Assembly: GCA_018820925.1 (NCBI GenBank)
Contig: JAHJNJ010000021.1
Span: 1 to 53,204, forward strand
DNA length: 53,204 nucleotides
Direction: 5' to 3'
From: Gammaproteobacteria bacterium
GTDB taxonomy: Bacteria > Pseudomonadota > Gammaproteobacteria > Burkholderiales > Gallionellaceae
In this document: one piece after another, positions 1-8,665 of the stretch
How the letters are laid out: every line of letters starts with the position of its first letter
Numbering within the stretch: position 1 is the stretch's first letter
Notes under the pieces: generated by a model
Database searches by the model: none
Seen by the model: only the letters and a program-made list of their open reading frames with translations
Told to the model about the DNA's origin: nothing
Position numbers and translations under genes: made by a program

Positions 1-3
1 GAT

Positions 4-68
4 GGGTGGAGCGGAGCGATACCCATCATATTCTTCTGTCATCTGTTGGGTATCGCTCCGCTCCACCC
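4..68. repeat. 22-bp perfect inverted repeat (REP-like hairpin)
   Basis: Positions 4-25 are the exact reverse complement of 47-68, separated by 21 bases. The arms contain GCGATACCCA, and GCGATACCCATC recurs in the composite palindrome at 40127-40257, so this belongs to a dispersed family. It lies downstream of the nucleotidyltransferase-like gene that ends at 180 and could act as a transcription barrier. No U-tract follows, so I do not call it a terminator. Confidence 0.8.
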
Positions 69-179
69 AACCTACCCATGTCCGCTGTCCCGCGCGAAGC
101 GGAAGTTCCAAGACGCAGCTGCTGATTTCCGATAAGGCCGAACTCCGGCCTGATGTGTATCGGGCATGGTTCACTGTAC

Positions 180-944
180 TCACTTGGCGTATTTATCGAT
201 CTCCGAGATCAATATGGGCAAGCGCTTCGACAGGAAACTTTTGTTCTTGATGTTGACTTGCAGAGTCTCTGGAGAAATCGCCTCATAGATTTCTGCCCCA
301 TGCTTCCTGGCAAAGATACCGGCAGGGCTGCGGGCGGTTTCGGCAATCTTTTCGATTGCCTTGATTGCGATTCCCTCATTGCGCTTGATCGCTTCAAGGA
401 TATATCGTTTTGCCACTTCGATCGAAAGTTCGATCTGCCGCAGCCCATTCCTGTTTTGCTTTTCTTGAATTCCGCGATAGTTCTCAACGCGGCTTACCAG
501 AACATCCAGTGGGTGCATCACAAGAAATGTGTTGCCTTTGATAGATGCCTCTACGGCGCGGGTGCGCACCGCTTCAGAATCAAGGTTGCCTATCCGGTGG
601 ATGACATCGATGTTCATGAAGGTCTTGGCCGCATCGTCTATGACGAAGACCTGCCCGCACAGAATGGTTATGGCTTTGCGCGGAGGATACGAGGCCTTTC
701 CGGCGATGATGCCTGCCAAGACTTTCACATGGTCGCGCTTGCCAAGGAAATCTGCATCCCGGCTAACATAGGCTTCATCCTCGTCAGTGGGCGGTGTTGC
801 ATCTATCGAGTAATGCTCGACCCAGAATGCCAAGGCTTGGCCGCCGACCAGAATGAGGTCGCCGGGAATATGGGAGAGAAGCTGAAGGACAACTTCTTTA
901 CTGATCGGGACTTCGGTCAGGCCGACAGGTTCAGAACTCTTCAT
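180..944 (-). CDS. Nucleotidyltransferase-like protein, probable toxin partner of a Phd-type antitoxin
   Basis: 254 residues. The N-terminal third carries a nucleotidyltransferase-fold signature: ILVGGQALAFW near residues 31-41, then SRDADF near residues 61-66. This resembles the GG...DxD pattern of the MNT/AbiEii type. The rest is helical without recognised motifs. The start codon lies inside the end of the upstream antitoxin gene (14-base overlap), which implies translational coupling and a toxin-antitoxin arrangement. Phd/YefM antitoxins usually pair with Doc or RelE toxins, so a nucleotidyltransferase partner is less usual. Toxicity is inferred from gene order; an antibiotic-nucleotidyltransferase-like role cannot be excluded. 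Confidence 0.7.
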   Translation of the reverse strand: MKSSEPVGLTEVPISKEVVLQLLSHIPGDLILVGGQALAFWVEHYSIDATPPTDEDEAYVSRDADFLGKRDHVKVLAGIIAGKASYPPRKAITILCGQVFVIDDAAKTFMNIDVIHRIGNLDSEAVRTRAVEASIKGNTFLVMHPLDVLVSRVENYRGIQEKQNRNGLRQIELSIEVAKRYILEAIKRNEGIAIKAIEKIAETARSPAGIFARKHGAEIYEAISPETLQVNIKNKSFLSKRLPILISEIDKYAK

Positions 945-1233
945 TCTTGAACTTTACCGCCGACTTCATTCCCTTGAACATGGATGCATCGGACGATTTT
1001 GCCTGTCCCTGACTGACTGCATTGGCGAACTTTGTACGGCTCTTGTTCTTTTCTGCGGCATACGTATCCTGAATGAACCCCTGCACTCCGGACAGCTCAC
1101 GGAAATATTCGGCCGAAACCAATACGACCGCCTCACGCCCGTTTTTCGAGATGGCGACAGCCTTCTCGGCCAGGGCCAAATCAATCACCTGTCCAAGTCG
1201 GTTCTTTGCTTCTTTTGCGGTTACAGTTTGCAT
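931..1233 (-). CDS. Phd/YefM-family antitoxin
   Basis: 100 residues. The N-terminus MQTVTAKEAKNRLGQVIDLA is the typical Phd/YefM DNA-binding fold, followed by the usual hydrophobic strand (VAISKNGREAVVLVS). The charged, probably disordered C-terminal half would be the toxin-neutralising part. The gene precedes and overlaps the nucleotidyltransferase-like gene. A palindrome embedded in the likely promoter (1246-1266) fits the autoregulation known for this family. Confidence 0.85.
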   Translation of the reverse strand: MQTVTAKEAKNRLGQVIDLALAEKAVAISKNGREAVVLVSAEYFRELSGVQGFIQDTYAAEKNKSRTKFANAVSQGQAKSSDASMFKGMKSAVKFKNEEF

Positions 1234-1239
1234 GGGGTA

Positions 1240-1268
1240 AGAATAGCTAAAGTAGCTACTTTTAGCAA
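1240..1268 (-). promoter_or_regulatory. Probable promoter and autoregulatory operator of the antitoxin-toxin pair
   Basis: Read on the minus strand, a -35-like TTGCTA (1268-1263) and a -10-like TATTCT (1245-1240) are separated by exactly 17 bases. The spacer region is an almost perfect palindrome (1246-1266, core GTAGCTAC). A repressor bound there would block RNA polymerase. Only six bases separate the -10 from the antitoxin ATG, so the transcript would be leaderless or nearly so. Confidence 0.55.
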
Positions 1269-1428
1269 GACTGGTTCAGTCCCCGGTCTCGGTTTTGTTC
1301 GGCTCGCGCCGTGAGCTTGCTGCTTTGCTCAACTAATCTGCCAGATTTCAATCCATGTTGACTTGGCAGCAATGGCCGATCATCGGCCGCAGCGATCCAA
1401 TGTTGCCGGGATAGCTACTCGTTGGTTT

Positions 1429-2433
1429 CTACCGGGCGATTGCCATACCGATGATAGCCGCCCCCAGTTCCTGCTTAAGGATCGCATCCGCCTGATCCAT
1501 GGCGCGCCGGGCGGAGCCTTCCTTGTTCTGGGCGTTGCCCTTGATCGTCCATTGCCGGGTGCCGCGTATCCGGTTGCCGGCGGTTTCGATCAATGTGATT
1601 TCCAGGTTGCCGCGTTGCCAGTACCAGCCATCTTTCAAACCCAGATCGACCAGATTCATGTTCGCCTGCACGACGAATTTCGGTTGATCGCCGGTATCCA
1701 GCACGAACCCGCTTTGAGCCAATGCACCGGCTACCATTTCCTTTAATCCTGCGGGGGAGTCTGCCGTCACGCGCGGCGCGATGCTTACCCGTTTCAGCAA
1801 CTCGCCCATATCCGATTTGAGTTTGGCGCTGCTCCATTGCGCTTCCATGCCGCGGCCGGTGATATCCACGACCTGCAAATTCTTTTGCAGCGCTTCGCGT
1901 TCCTGTTGCACTTCGAAGGCGCGGCTGGCAGCGGCGATCTTCATGAACAGGTCGTCGGCCTTGCGTGATTGTTCGATGTGGGTGCGGGTGGTGGCGTCGA
2001 GGTCGCCGATCTGTTGGCGCAGGCTGGCTGCGGTCTGCAGGCGCGGCAGGACGGCCAGCGCGTGGTGGCTGCCGCCGGCGGGGTCTTGCCACAGTTCGGC
2101 GATTTGGATGCCGCTGATGATCTTGTCGGTGCGGGTGCTGATCTGGCGCGATGCCTGTTGTTCATACTGCAGCGCGCCGGAGGCATCGGATTTGGAGCGC
2201 TGTATGTCGTCGCTGCTCACGACCACTGCCACCTGGAACACTTTGGCTACATCGGCGCGCGCGCGGTCTTTTGCTTCTTCCTGCGTGGCGGCCTGTCCGC
2301 GACCGGTCAGGTATTGCTCGCTTTTATATTTGGCACTGTTACCGGCGACCCAGTCGGGTACGGTTGGCTGGCTGGCACAGCCGGAGAGCAGGGAGAGCGC
2401 CAGTGCGATTGCGGAATAGGCAGAGAATTTCAT
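1429..2433 (-). CDS. LPP20-family outer-membrane lipoprotein
   Basis: 334 residues with a lipoprotein signal: hydrophobic stretch then LLSGC, Cys about residue 19. An N-terminal LPP20-like region follows (PDWVAG..., YLTGRGQAATQEEAKDRARA), the pattern of proteins that begin with 'PxWV' and an alanine-rich AxxxA helix. The C-terminal half has a strand-rich region (LEITLIETAGNRIRGTRQW). The start is supported by AGGAG about eight bases upstream. It is the last gene of a four-lipoprotein minus-strand operon, 25 bases after the COG3014 gene. The molecular role is unknown; location in the envelope is inferred from the lipobox. Confidence 0.75.
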   Translation of the reverse strand: MKFSAYSAIALALSLLSGCASQPTVPDWVAGNSAKYKSEQYLTGRGQAATQEEAKDRARADVAKVFQVAVVVSSDDIQRSKSDASGALQYEQQASRQISTRTDKIISGIQIAELWQDPAGGSHHALAVLPRLQTAASLRQQIGDLDATTRTHIEQSRKADDLFMKIAAASRAFEVQQEREALQKNLQVVDITGRGMEAQWSSAKLKSDMGELLKRVSIAPRVTADSPAGLKEMVAGALAQSGFVLDTGDQPKFVVQANMNLVDLGLKDGWYWQRGNLEITLIETAGNRIRGTRQWTIKGNAQNKEGSARRAMDQADAILKQELGAAIIGMAIAR

Positions 2434-2458
2434 TTTTCATCTCCTGGTGACGTGATCA

Positions 2459-3928
2459 TTAGGGCAACGTATGCCGGGTCAGGTAGGTCTTGCGTTCCTT
2501 GCGGATGACGATTTGCGGCAGCACTTCGGTTGAAATCGCCTGTCCGTCAATTCCCAGCAACTCCACGGTTACATCATAGCTGCCCGGCGGCAACGGGAGC
2601 CGGGCCAGTTGCACGTTGGCGGGCAGTGTCAGCCAACTGCGCGTGTCGGCGCGTTCGGTGGCGATGGCGGCCACCCGCACGAGCAGCGAACCGAGCAGCC
2701 TTGCGCCTGCATCATCCCCCTGTCTGCCGGATTTATCCACGGCCTCCTGTATCACGCCCTTGGATATCGCGCGGGCCACGGCGCGGGCGGTGATGGCGGG
2801 CATGCGCGCGCTGAGGCTGGCGCGGGCAATGGCGTCGATGTCTTCCATCAGTTGGGTGTCGGCCTGCCTGCCGGAGACGCTGATGCGCGCGCCCGCGATG
2901 CGGTTGGGGCGCGATTCGTAATAGGGCAGGGCGATATTGACCAGCACCGGCGGTGCGGTCGATTCGGATACGGCCTGTGCCGCGCGCCTGGGCGGCAATG
3001 GGCGAGGGGGGCGTTTGGATTTATCGATCACGACCGAAGGGCCCGGTGCCCAGGTTCCGATGACATGCTCGCGCTTGATGGGCGCGAGGCCGCTGTTCAG
3101 GATGAAGACCAGTTCGCCTTCCGGCTCTGCCCGCGTGGCGTTTTTTTTCGGCGGCACAATGTCGAATTCCTTGCGGTACTTCGCCAGTTCCCCGCTCAGG
3201 CCTTGCCTCTGTGCGAGTCGCACCAGGTCTTGCTTGAGCATGGCCGGTATGTCGACGGAAAAATTCTCCCGGTATTTCTTGTAGGCCTCATAGGCCTTGC
3301 GGTAGGAGATCATGGCATCGCTCCATTCGCCCAGTTCCTCGTAGATCAGGCCGGAGAGGTAGCGCGACAGCGCATCTTCCGTGAACTTGCTGGCCGGGAT
3401 GTCCTCGCCGATCTCGCGCAGCTTGACGTCCACCTGCAGGGCTTCGACCCGGGCCTCGTCGCGCTCGCCGAGTTCCAGGTAATTGAGCGCCATGTAAAGA
3501 TGCACCAGCACCTGCTCATAGTCGTCACCGGCGTAACTGACGGTGGCGTCGTTGACCACGAAGGACAGCGCGTTCTCGCTGACGCTCTCGGCATACAGCC
3601 GTTCCATCTCCTGCTTGGCGGCTTCCAGCGACTCGTTGGAGGCTTTGAAATCGCGCTTCATGCGCTGCACCATGCCCTTGTTGAGCAGATACAGCACGCG
3701 GTCTTTCTGGTTTTTGGAGTGTTCTTCGATGGTCTGCAGCGCCGCGTCGTATTGCTGTTCCGCCAACTGCTGCTCGACGATGCCGAAGGAACTGCTGTAG
3801 GTTGCGCAACCGGTCAGGGCCATGACGCAGGCCAGCGTTGCCAGCCGGACAGAAAGTCTGCCGATGCGCACCGGCAGACTTTCCATCCCGCCACACAGGA
3901 GCAGGGTGGAAAGCGGGAGTCGCGTCAT
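2459..3928 (-). CDS. COG3014-family lipoprotein with TPR-like helices
   Basis: 489 residues. A lipobox (ALTGC) is preceded by a hydrophobic stretch. The first half is built of helical repeats resembling TPRs (for example ALNYLELGERDEARVEALQV and RYLSGLIYEELGEWSDAMIS). The second half carries a proline-rich linker (RPPRPLPPRRA) and a strand-rich domain. The start used here leaves seven bases after the LpoB-like stop; an internal ATG at 3886 would give a more normal signal-peptide length (Cys at about residue 27) and is a real alternative. Genes of this family commonly sit with LPP20 and LpoB-like genes, as here, suggesting a role at the outer membrane or in peptidoglycan synthesis. Confidence 0.75.
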   Translation of the reverse strand: MTRLPLSTLLLCGGMESLPVRIGRLSVRLATLACVMALTGCATYSSSFGIVEQQLAEQQYDAALQTIEEHSKNQKDRVLYLLNKGMVQRMKRDFKASNESLEAAKQEMERLYAESVSENALSFVVNDATVSYAGDDYEQVLVHLYMALNYLELGERDEARVEALQVDVKLREIGEDIPASKFTEDALSRYLSGLIYEELGEWSDAMISYRKAYEAYKKYRENFSVDIPAMLKQDLVRLAQRQGLSGELAKYRKEFDIVPPKKNATRAEPEGELVFILNSGLAPIKREHVIGTWAPGPSVVIDKSKRPPRPLPPRRAAQAVSESTAPPVLVNIALPYYESRPNRIAGARISVSGRQADTQLMEDIDAIARASLSARMPAITARAVARAISKGVIQEAVDKSGRQGDDAGARLLGSLLVRVAAIATERADTRSWLTLPANVQLARLPLPPGSYDVTVELLGIDGQAISTEVLPQIVIRKERKTYLTRHTLP

Positions 3929-3935
3929 CTGCAGG

Positions 3936-4547
3936 CTAGTAGTTCAGCTTGCTGCGCTCCACCAGTTTCTTGATCTTCTTCTGTCCTACCCAGACCTTGC
4001 GGTTGTCCGCCAGGCTGATCAGGGTCAGGTCCACCTGATAGAAACGCAATTGGGTTTTGCCGGAAGCGTCGATGATGGTGTTGATGGTGCCCTTCAGCAT
4101 GAAGTCGGCGCCTTTCTCCGCGCCCATCGGCTTGCGCGTGGCTTCTGTGGCGTTCAAGTCCTGGTCCTTGCGCTCGTCGCGGATTTCCTGGCGCTCGGTG
4201 GACGATGCGACAAACTCCACACGGTTGGAATTGATCATCTCGCGCTCGAGATCGCTGACGAAGGTGTTGACGTTGATATGCTCGTGGCTCAGGTTGCGCA
4301 CCTCGCCCACGATCACCGCCGGCTGGCGTTTCCGGGTGCGGGTGAAATCTTCCAGCCAGGCGCGGGCCAGCACATCCTTGATCATCTCCGCCGACACCAG
4401 CTGCGAATCCGTGTCGTTCCATGCGCCGCTCAGGTCTATCGTTTTGTCCACTTCCACACGCTCCACCGACGTGGCGCAGCCGCCCATCAGCAATGCCAGG
4501 GCCAGCAGCGCGGCGGACGTACCTGTTGAAATTAGCGAACGGCTCAT
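3936..4547 (-). CDS. LpoB-like penicillin-binding protein activator lipoprotein
   Basis: 203 residues. A lipoprotein signal ends at MGGC. The mature part contains PAVIVGEVRNLSHEHINVN, then a segment on errors and ranks typical of LpoB (REMINSNRVEFV), then GADFMLKGTINTIID and a strand-rich end (YQVDLTLISLADNRKVWVG). In Enterobacteria LpoB is an outer-membrane lipoprotein that activates PBP1B. The ATG overlaps the TAA of the preceding LPP20 gene (TAATG), showing coupling. A specific PBP partner in this organism is inference. Confidence 0.8.
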   Translation of the reverse strand: MSRSLISTGTSAALLALALLMGGCATSVERVEVDKTIDLSGAWNDTDSQLVSAEMIKDVLARAWLEDFTRTRKRQPAVIVGEVRNLSHEHINVNTFVSDLEREMINSNRVEFVASSTERQEIRDERKDQDLNATEATRKPMGAEKGADFMLKGTINTIIDASGKTQLRFYQVDLTLISLADNRKVWVGQKKIKKLVERSKLNY

Positions 4548-5116
4548 TATTTGTTCTCCTTGGCAACGCGGTCAAAAATATTGTCCGCCTGGGTTTCGAT
4601 ATAAAGTTTCAAATCGGCGTTCATGTCCTGCACGCCACTCAGCGTTTCCTTGACGTGCTTCATGTCCAGTTCGGCGATGGAATAGATGGTATTGGTTCTG
4701 GGGTCGCGCCAGGAGCCGATGATCTTGGCGCCGGTCAGGTTGACCTTGCTCAGGCTCTTGATCTGGCGCGATACCGACTCTTCGGTTACGCCGGTTTCGC
4801 CTGATTTGGCGGCGGCCATGTAGTCGTTGGTCACCACATCCATGTAGGACGACAGCACGCGCGCCACTTCGGCCCGTGCCCGGTCGTCGGCCATGGATTT
4901 CTGCAGCGACATATCGCCGACCGGCGGGGCGAGGCCCACGCCGTGGAACAGGCGCCCATCCTTGTTGTTCAGGATGTTGGTGCCCTCGTTGACCCAGTCG
5001 GGCGCACCTTTGATTCCCAAGTCGCTTTCGACTTTGGTGGTGCTGGAACAGGCCGCAATGACGCCGGCCAAGGCGGCAATGGTTAACAATTTTGCAACAG
5101 CAAGTGATATTTTCAT
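4547..5116 (-). CDS. LPP20-family lipoprotein
   Basis: 189 residues from the ATG at 5116, chosen because AGGAG lies just upstream and it gives a normal lipoprotein signal ending in VIAACSS. It contains the LPP20 hallmarks APDWVNEG, HGVGLAPPVGD and a DDRARAEVARVLSSY helix. It is the first gene of the operon LPP20, LpoB-like, COG3014, LPP20. A longer reading frame reaches 5218 but lacks a signal peptide at its start. The two LPP20 proteins of the operon differ in length and share only the N-terminal pattern. Confidence 0.8.
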   Translation of the reverse strand: MKISLAVAKLLTIAALAGVIAACSSTTKVESDLGIKGAPDWVNEGTNILNNKDGRLFHGVGLAPPVGDMSLQKSMADDRARAEVARVLSSYMDVVTNDYMAAAKSGETGVTEESVSRQIKSLSKVNLTGAKIIGSWRDPRTNTIYSIAELDMKHVKETLSGVQDMNADLKLYIETQADNIFDRVAKENK

Positions 5117-5235
5117 GACGTTCTCCTGGAGTGGAAAAACAGGTTTGAAGTTGTCGTTTTGACAATCGTGCGATATCGGCAACGGCGCCATCATAATGCG
5201 GGCGGTGAGCAACCGCAATTAATCGGCAGGATAAG

Positions 5236-5244
5236 TGCTACAAT
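5236..5244 (+). promoter_or_regulatory. Possible extended -10 promoter for rhlE
   Basis: TGCTACAAT is a good extended -10 element; no convincing -35 is seen, which extended -10 promoters tolerate. It would give a leader of about 120 bases before rhlE. The rest of the 5117-5372 intergenic region also has to hold the divergent lipoprotein-operon promoter, which I could not locate. Confidence 0.4.
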
Positions 5245-5372
5245 GCGCGCCGCGATATCGTTTCAGTCTAGTTGTCGCCGCCGATTCCGGTTCGCAGCAC
5301 CCACCTCATTCAGCCTCAGACTGGCGCTCATACAGGGCGACAGGCCGTTTGTAACAAGAAAGAAAATAAACA

Positions 5373-6710
5373 ATGTCATTTGCATCCCTCGGCCTGTCCG
5401 AAGAACTCGTTCGCGCCGTCACCGAGCGCGGTTATACCGAACCCACCCCCATCCAGGCGCAGGCCATTCCCGTCATCCTCAAGGGCGGCGACCTCATGGG
5501 CGGCGCGCAGACCGGCACCGGCAAGACTGCCGGATTCACATTACCGCTGTTGCAGCGCCTGATGGCCAAACCCGTCACCGGAAAACATTTCATCCGCGCA
5601 CTGGTGCTCACCCCCACCCGCGAACTCGCCGCCCAGGTGGAAGAAAGCGTGCGCATCTACGGCAAACACCTGCCGCTCAAATCCATGATGATGTTCGGCG
5701 GCGTCAACATCAATCCGCAGATCAAGCAACTGCACGGCCGCGTGGATATCCTCGTCGCCACGCCGGGGCGTTTGCTCGACCACCTGCAGCAAAAGACTGT
5801 CGACTTGTCGCATGTCGAGATCCTGGTGCTGGACGAAGCCGATCGCATGCTGGACATGGGCTTCATTCGCGACATCAAGCGCGTGCTCGCCGTGCTGCCC
5901 AAGCAACGCCAGAACCTGCTGTTCTCCGCCACCTTCTCCGACGAGATCAAGCTGCTGGCCGACGGCCTGCTCAACAATCCGGCGCTGATCGAAGTGGCGC
6001 GCCGCAACCAGACCGCCGAGCTGATCGAACAGCGCGTGTATCCGGTGGACCGCGAACGCAAGCGCGCACTGCTCACGCAACTCATCAAGGACAACAACTG
6101 GTTCCAGGTGCTGGTGTTCACGCGCACCAAACACGGCGCCAACAACCTGGCCGACCACCTGAACAAGGAAGACATCCCCGCCATGGCGATTCACGGCAAC
6201 AAGAGCCAGGCGGCGCGCACGCGCGCGCTGGCCGAGTTCAAGACCGCCAAGCTGCAGGTGCTGGTCGCCACCGACATCGCCGCGCGCGGTATCGACATCA
6301 TCGAACTGCCGCATGTGGTGAACTACGAGTTGCCCAACGTGCCGGAAGATTACGTGCACCGCATCGGTCGCACCGGCCGCGCGGGCTCCGAGGGCGAAGC
6401 CAGCTCGCTGGTGTGCATCGACGAAAAGAAACTGCTGCACGACATCGAGCGCCTGATCAAGCGCGAGATCACCGTGGTGCAAATTCCCGGATTTGAACCG
6501 GACCCGCGCATCAAGGCTGAGCCGATCTTGAACGGACAGAATCGAGGCCAAGGCGGACGCGGGCAGGGACGCGGACAACCGCGCAGCGGCGGCGGACAAG
6601 CGCGCACAGGCGGCGGTCCGCGCAGTGGAGGCGGCAAACCGGCAGGCGGAGCGAGTCGCGGCGGTGTTCCCGCTTCGGCACAACACCGCTCCGGCGGTCG
6701 CGGCCGGTAA
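5373..6710 (+). CDS. rhlE: DEAD-box ATP-dependent RNA helicase RhlE
   Basis: 445 residues. All DEAD-box motifs are visible in order: Q-motif ([24 protein letters not shown]), motif [12 protein letters not shown], Ia PTRELAAQV, Ib [41 protein letters not shown] and [12 protein letters not shown]. The C-terminal tail is rich in Gly, Arg and Gln (about residues 390-445), as in RhlE, which uses such tails for RNA binding. The role is RNA unwinding in ribosome maturation and cold or stress adaptation in the cytoplasm. It appears monocistronic and is followed by a large palindromic repeat. Confidence 0.95.
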   Translation: MSFASLGLSEELVRAVTERGYTEPTPIQAQAIPVILKGGDLMGGAQTGTGKTAGFTLPLLQRLMAKPVTGKHFIRALVLTPTRELAAQVEESVRIYGKHLPLKSMMMFGGVNINPQIKQLHGRVDILVATPGRLLDHLQQKTVDLSHVEILVLDEADRMLDMGFIRDIKRVLAVLPKQRQNLLFSATFSDEIKLLADGLLNNPALIEVARRNQTAELIEQRVYPVDRERKRALLTQLIKDNNWFQVLVFTRTKHGANNLADHLNKEDIPAMAIHGNKSQAARTRALAEFKTAKLQVLVATDIAARGIDIIELPHVVNYELPNVPEDYVHRIGRTGRAGSEGEASSLVCIDEKKLLHDIERLIKREITVVQIPGFEPDPRIKAEPILNGQNRGQGGRGQGRGQPRSGGGQARTGGGPRSGGGKPAGGASRGGVPASAQHRSGGRGR

Positions 6711-6715
6711 TTCAA

Positions 6716-6793
6716 GTAGGGTGGGCACGTTTTTGTGCCCACGCGGAGTTAATGTTGCAGACAGCGTGGGCACATGAAACGTGCCCACCCTAC
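6716..6793. repeat. Palindromic repeat with 17-bp arms and two nested hairpins
   Basis: Arm 6716-6732 is the exact reverse complement of 6777-6793. Two inner hairpins share the same stem GTGGGCAC/GTGCCCAC (6721-6728 with 6735-6742; 6766-6773 with 6781-6788). The element fills the whole space between rhlE and the DUF1415 gene and may end rhlE transcription, although no U-tract follows. Confidence 0.85.
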
Positions 6794-6805
6794 TGGGAGG
6801 ACAGA

Positions 6806-7378
6806 ATGAATACTGACGTAACCAACGAAGACGCCATCGCCGCCACGCAACTCTGGCTGGAGAAGGCCGTGATCGGCCTCAACCTGTGCCCGTTCGCCAA
6901 GGGCGTGCACGTCAAAGGTCAGATACGCTACTTCGTGAGCGCCGCGCAAACACCGGAAGAATTGCTGAAGGATGTGATGCGCGAGCTGGAAGTGCTGGCC
7001 GAAGCCAGCCGCGACAAGATCGACACCATTCTGCTGATCCATCCGCATGTGCTGACCGACTTCCTCGACTACAACGACTTTCTGGAAGTGGTGGATGGGG
7101 CGCTGGAGGAACTTGATCTGGCGGGCGAACTGCAAGTTGCCAGCATGCATCCGCGATATCAATTTGCCGATACCGAATTCGACGACATCACCAACTTCAC
7201 CAACCGTTCTCCTTATCCGACGCTGCACCTGATCCGCGAAGACAGCATCGACGAGGCGGTCGCATCGTTTCCGGAAGCGGAGACCATCTTCGAGAAGAAC
7301 ATGGAGACCATGCGCAAGCTGGGGCACGAGGGCTGGAATGCGTTGGGACTGGCCGACGTTCAGAAGCACAAGAGCTAA
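6806..7378 (+). CDS. DUF1415 family protein
   Basis: 190 residues from the ATG at 6806, which has GGGAGG seven bases upstream; an ORF extension upstream runs through the palindromic repeat and is not used. Family features are the start segment WLEKAVIGLNLCPFAKG, the run of acidic residues around DFLDYNDFLEVVD, and HPRYQFADTEFDDITNFTNR with PYPTLHLIRE. These are the conserved blocks of DUF1415, a cytoplasmic family of unknown function found in proteobacteria. The conserved Cys-Pro and His-Pro suggest an enzymatic or metal site, but no activity is established. Confidence 0.85.
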   Translation: MNTDVTNEDAIAATQLWLEKAVIGLNLCPFAKGVHVKGQIRYFVSAAQTPEELLKDVMRELEVLAEASRDKIDTILLIHPHVLTDFLDYNDFLEVVDGALEELDLAGELQVASMHPRYQFADTEFDDITNFTNRSPYPTLHLIREDSIDEAVASFPEAETIFEKNMETMRKLGHEGWNALGLADVQKHKS

Positions 7379-7384
7379 GCTTAT

Positions 7385-7433
7385 GTAGGGTGCGTTTACG
7401 CACCATCGCCAATGGTGCGCAAGCGCACCCTAC
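7385..7433. repeat. Palindromic repeat between the DUF1415 gene and srkA
   Basis: The outer arms GTAGGGTGCG (7385-7394) and CGCACCCTAC (7424-7433) are perfect complements, with an inner stem around CACCAT/ATGGTG. A related half-element (GCGCAAGCGCACCCTGC) occurs near 14171-14188. The repeat ends ten bases before the srkA start. Confidence 0.8.
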
Positions 7434-7442
7434 CAGGTTGAA

Positions 7443-8453
7443 ATGACGGTATCCTTGCTTCCCATGGATACCAACCAGGACCACTCTTTTTCTTCGCTCA
7501 CTCCCGATTGCGTACTCAACGCGCTGGAAAGCATCGGCCTGCGCTGTGACGGACGACTGCTCGCGCTCAACAGCTATGAGAACCGCGTGTACCAGATCGG
7601 CATCGAAGACGGCGCTCCGCTGGTCGCCAAGTTCTATCGCCCGCTGCGCTGGAGCGACGAAGCCATCCTCGAAGAACACGCCTTTGTGCAGGAACTGGTC
7701 GAACGCGAGATCCCCGTGGTGCCCGCCATGATTATCGATGGCAAGACGCTGCATCTGTTCGACGGCTTTCGTTTCTCGGTATTCGCCAGGCACGGCGGCC
7801 GCGCCCCCGAACTGGAAAACCGCGACACGCTGGAATGGCTGGGGCGTTTTCTCGGCCGCATCCATGCCGTCGGCGCGATCAAGGATTACCAACATCGTCC
7901 CACACTCGACATTGCTTCCTTCGGTATCGAACCGCGCGATTTTCTTTTGGCCAACGGCTTCATTCCCGCCGACATCGACGCGGCTTACCGCAGCGTGGCG
8001 CAGCAGGCGCTGGACGGCGTGCGCCATTGTTTCGACCGCGCGGGCGAGGTGAAGCATCTGCGCCTGCACGGCGACTGCCACGCGGGCAACGTGCTGTGGA
8101 CCGACGACGGTCCGCACTTCGTCGACTTCGACGACAGCCGCATGGGACCGGCGGTGCAGGATCTGTGGATGCTGCTCTCCGGCGAGCGCGAAGATCGCGT
8201 GAAACAGATGGGCGACGTGCTGGCGGGCTACGAGGATTTCTGCGAATTTGATGCGCGCGAACTGCACCTCATCGAAGCGCTGCGCACCCTGCGCTTGATT
8301 CATTACGCTGCATGGTTGGCAAAACGCTGGGACGATGCCGCTTTCAAGCACGCCTTTCCGTGGTTCAACACGCAAATCTATTGGCAGAACCGCATACTCG
8401 AATTGCGCGAGCAGATCGCGTTGATGGATGAGCCGCCGTTGTGGCAGAACTGA
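7443..8453 (+). CDS. srkA: Stress response kinase A (YihE/SrkA-like Ser/Thr kinase)
   Basis: 336 residues of the APH/choline-kinase fold. Family features are the start LTPDCVLNALESIGL, the SYENRVYQIG segment, VAKFYRPLRWS with the ATP-binding Lys, the catalytic HGDCHAGNVLW and the metal-binding FVDFDDSRMGP. SrkA in E. coli counters stress-induced death by phosphorylating protein targets. The length matches the family (about 330 residues). An alternative ATG at 7464 would trim seven residues. It stands alone between a palindromic repeat and a 212-base spacer. Confidence 0.92.
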   Translation: MTVSLLPMDTNQDHSFSSLTPDCVLNALESIGLRCDGRLLALNSYENRVYQIGIEDGAPLVAKFYRPLRWSDEAILEEHAFVQELVEREIPVVPAMIIDGKTLHLFDGFRFSVFARHGGRAPELENRDTLEWLGRFLGRIHAVGAIKDYQHRPTLDIASFGIEPRDFLLANGFIPADIDAAYRSVAQQALDGVRHCFDRAGEVKHLRLHGDCHAGNVLWTDDGPHFVDFDDSRMGPAVQDLWMLLSGEREDRVKQMGDVLAGYEDFCEFDARELHLIEALRTLRLIHYAAWLAKRWDDAAFKHAFPWFNTQIYWQNRILELREQIALMDEPPLWQN

Positions 8454-8665
8454 TTGTGAATAATTGTACGGACGTTCGAAGCTGGGCCTTCGACGACGCT
8501 CAGGAATAAAGGTTTTGTCCAAGGGGGAATGTCAAAATATGCTGTTCTCAACAAAGGCTTCGACAGGCTCTGATGTAACTGCTAAGTATTGAACTAAGCA
8601 CGATACCCCTGTGCTAAGTCACTACTTAAGCCCGAACGGATTAAATTTCATTTGGCATTACGAAC

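Noticed and set aside
2609-3973. 454-codon plus-strand frame opposite the COG3014 gene
   Set aside because: Codon-bias shadow; low-complexity, without ribosome-binding site or family features.
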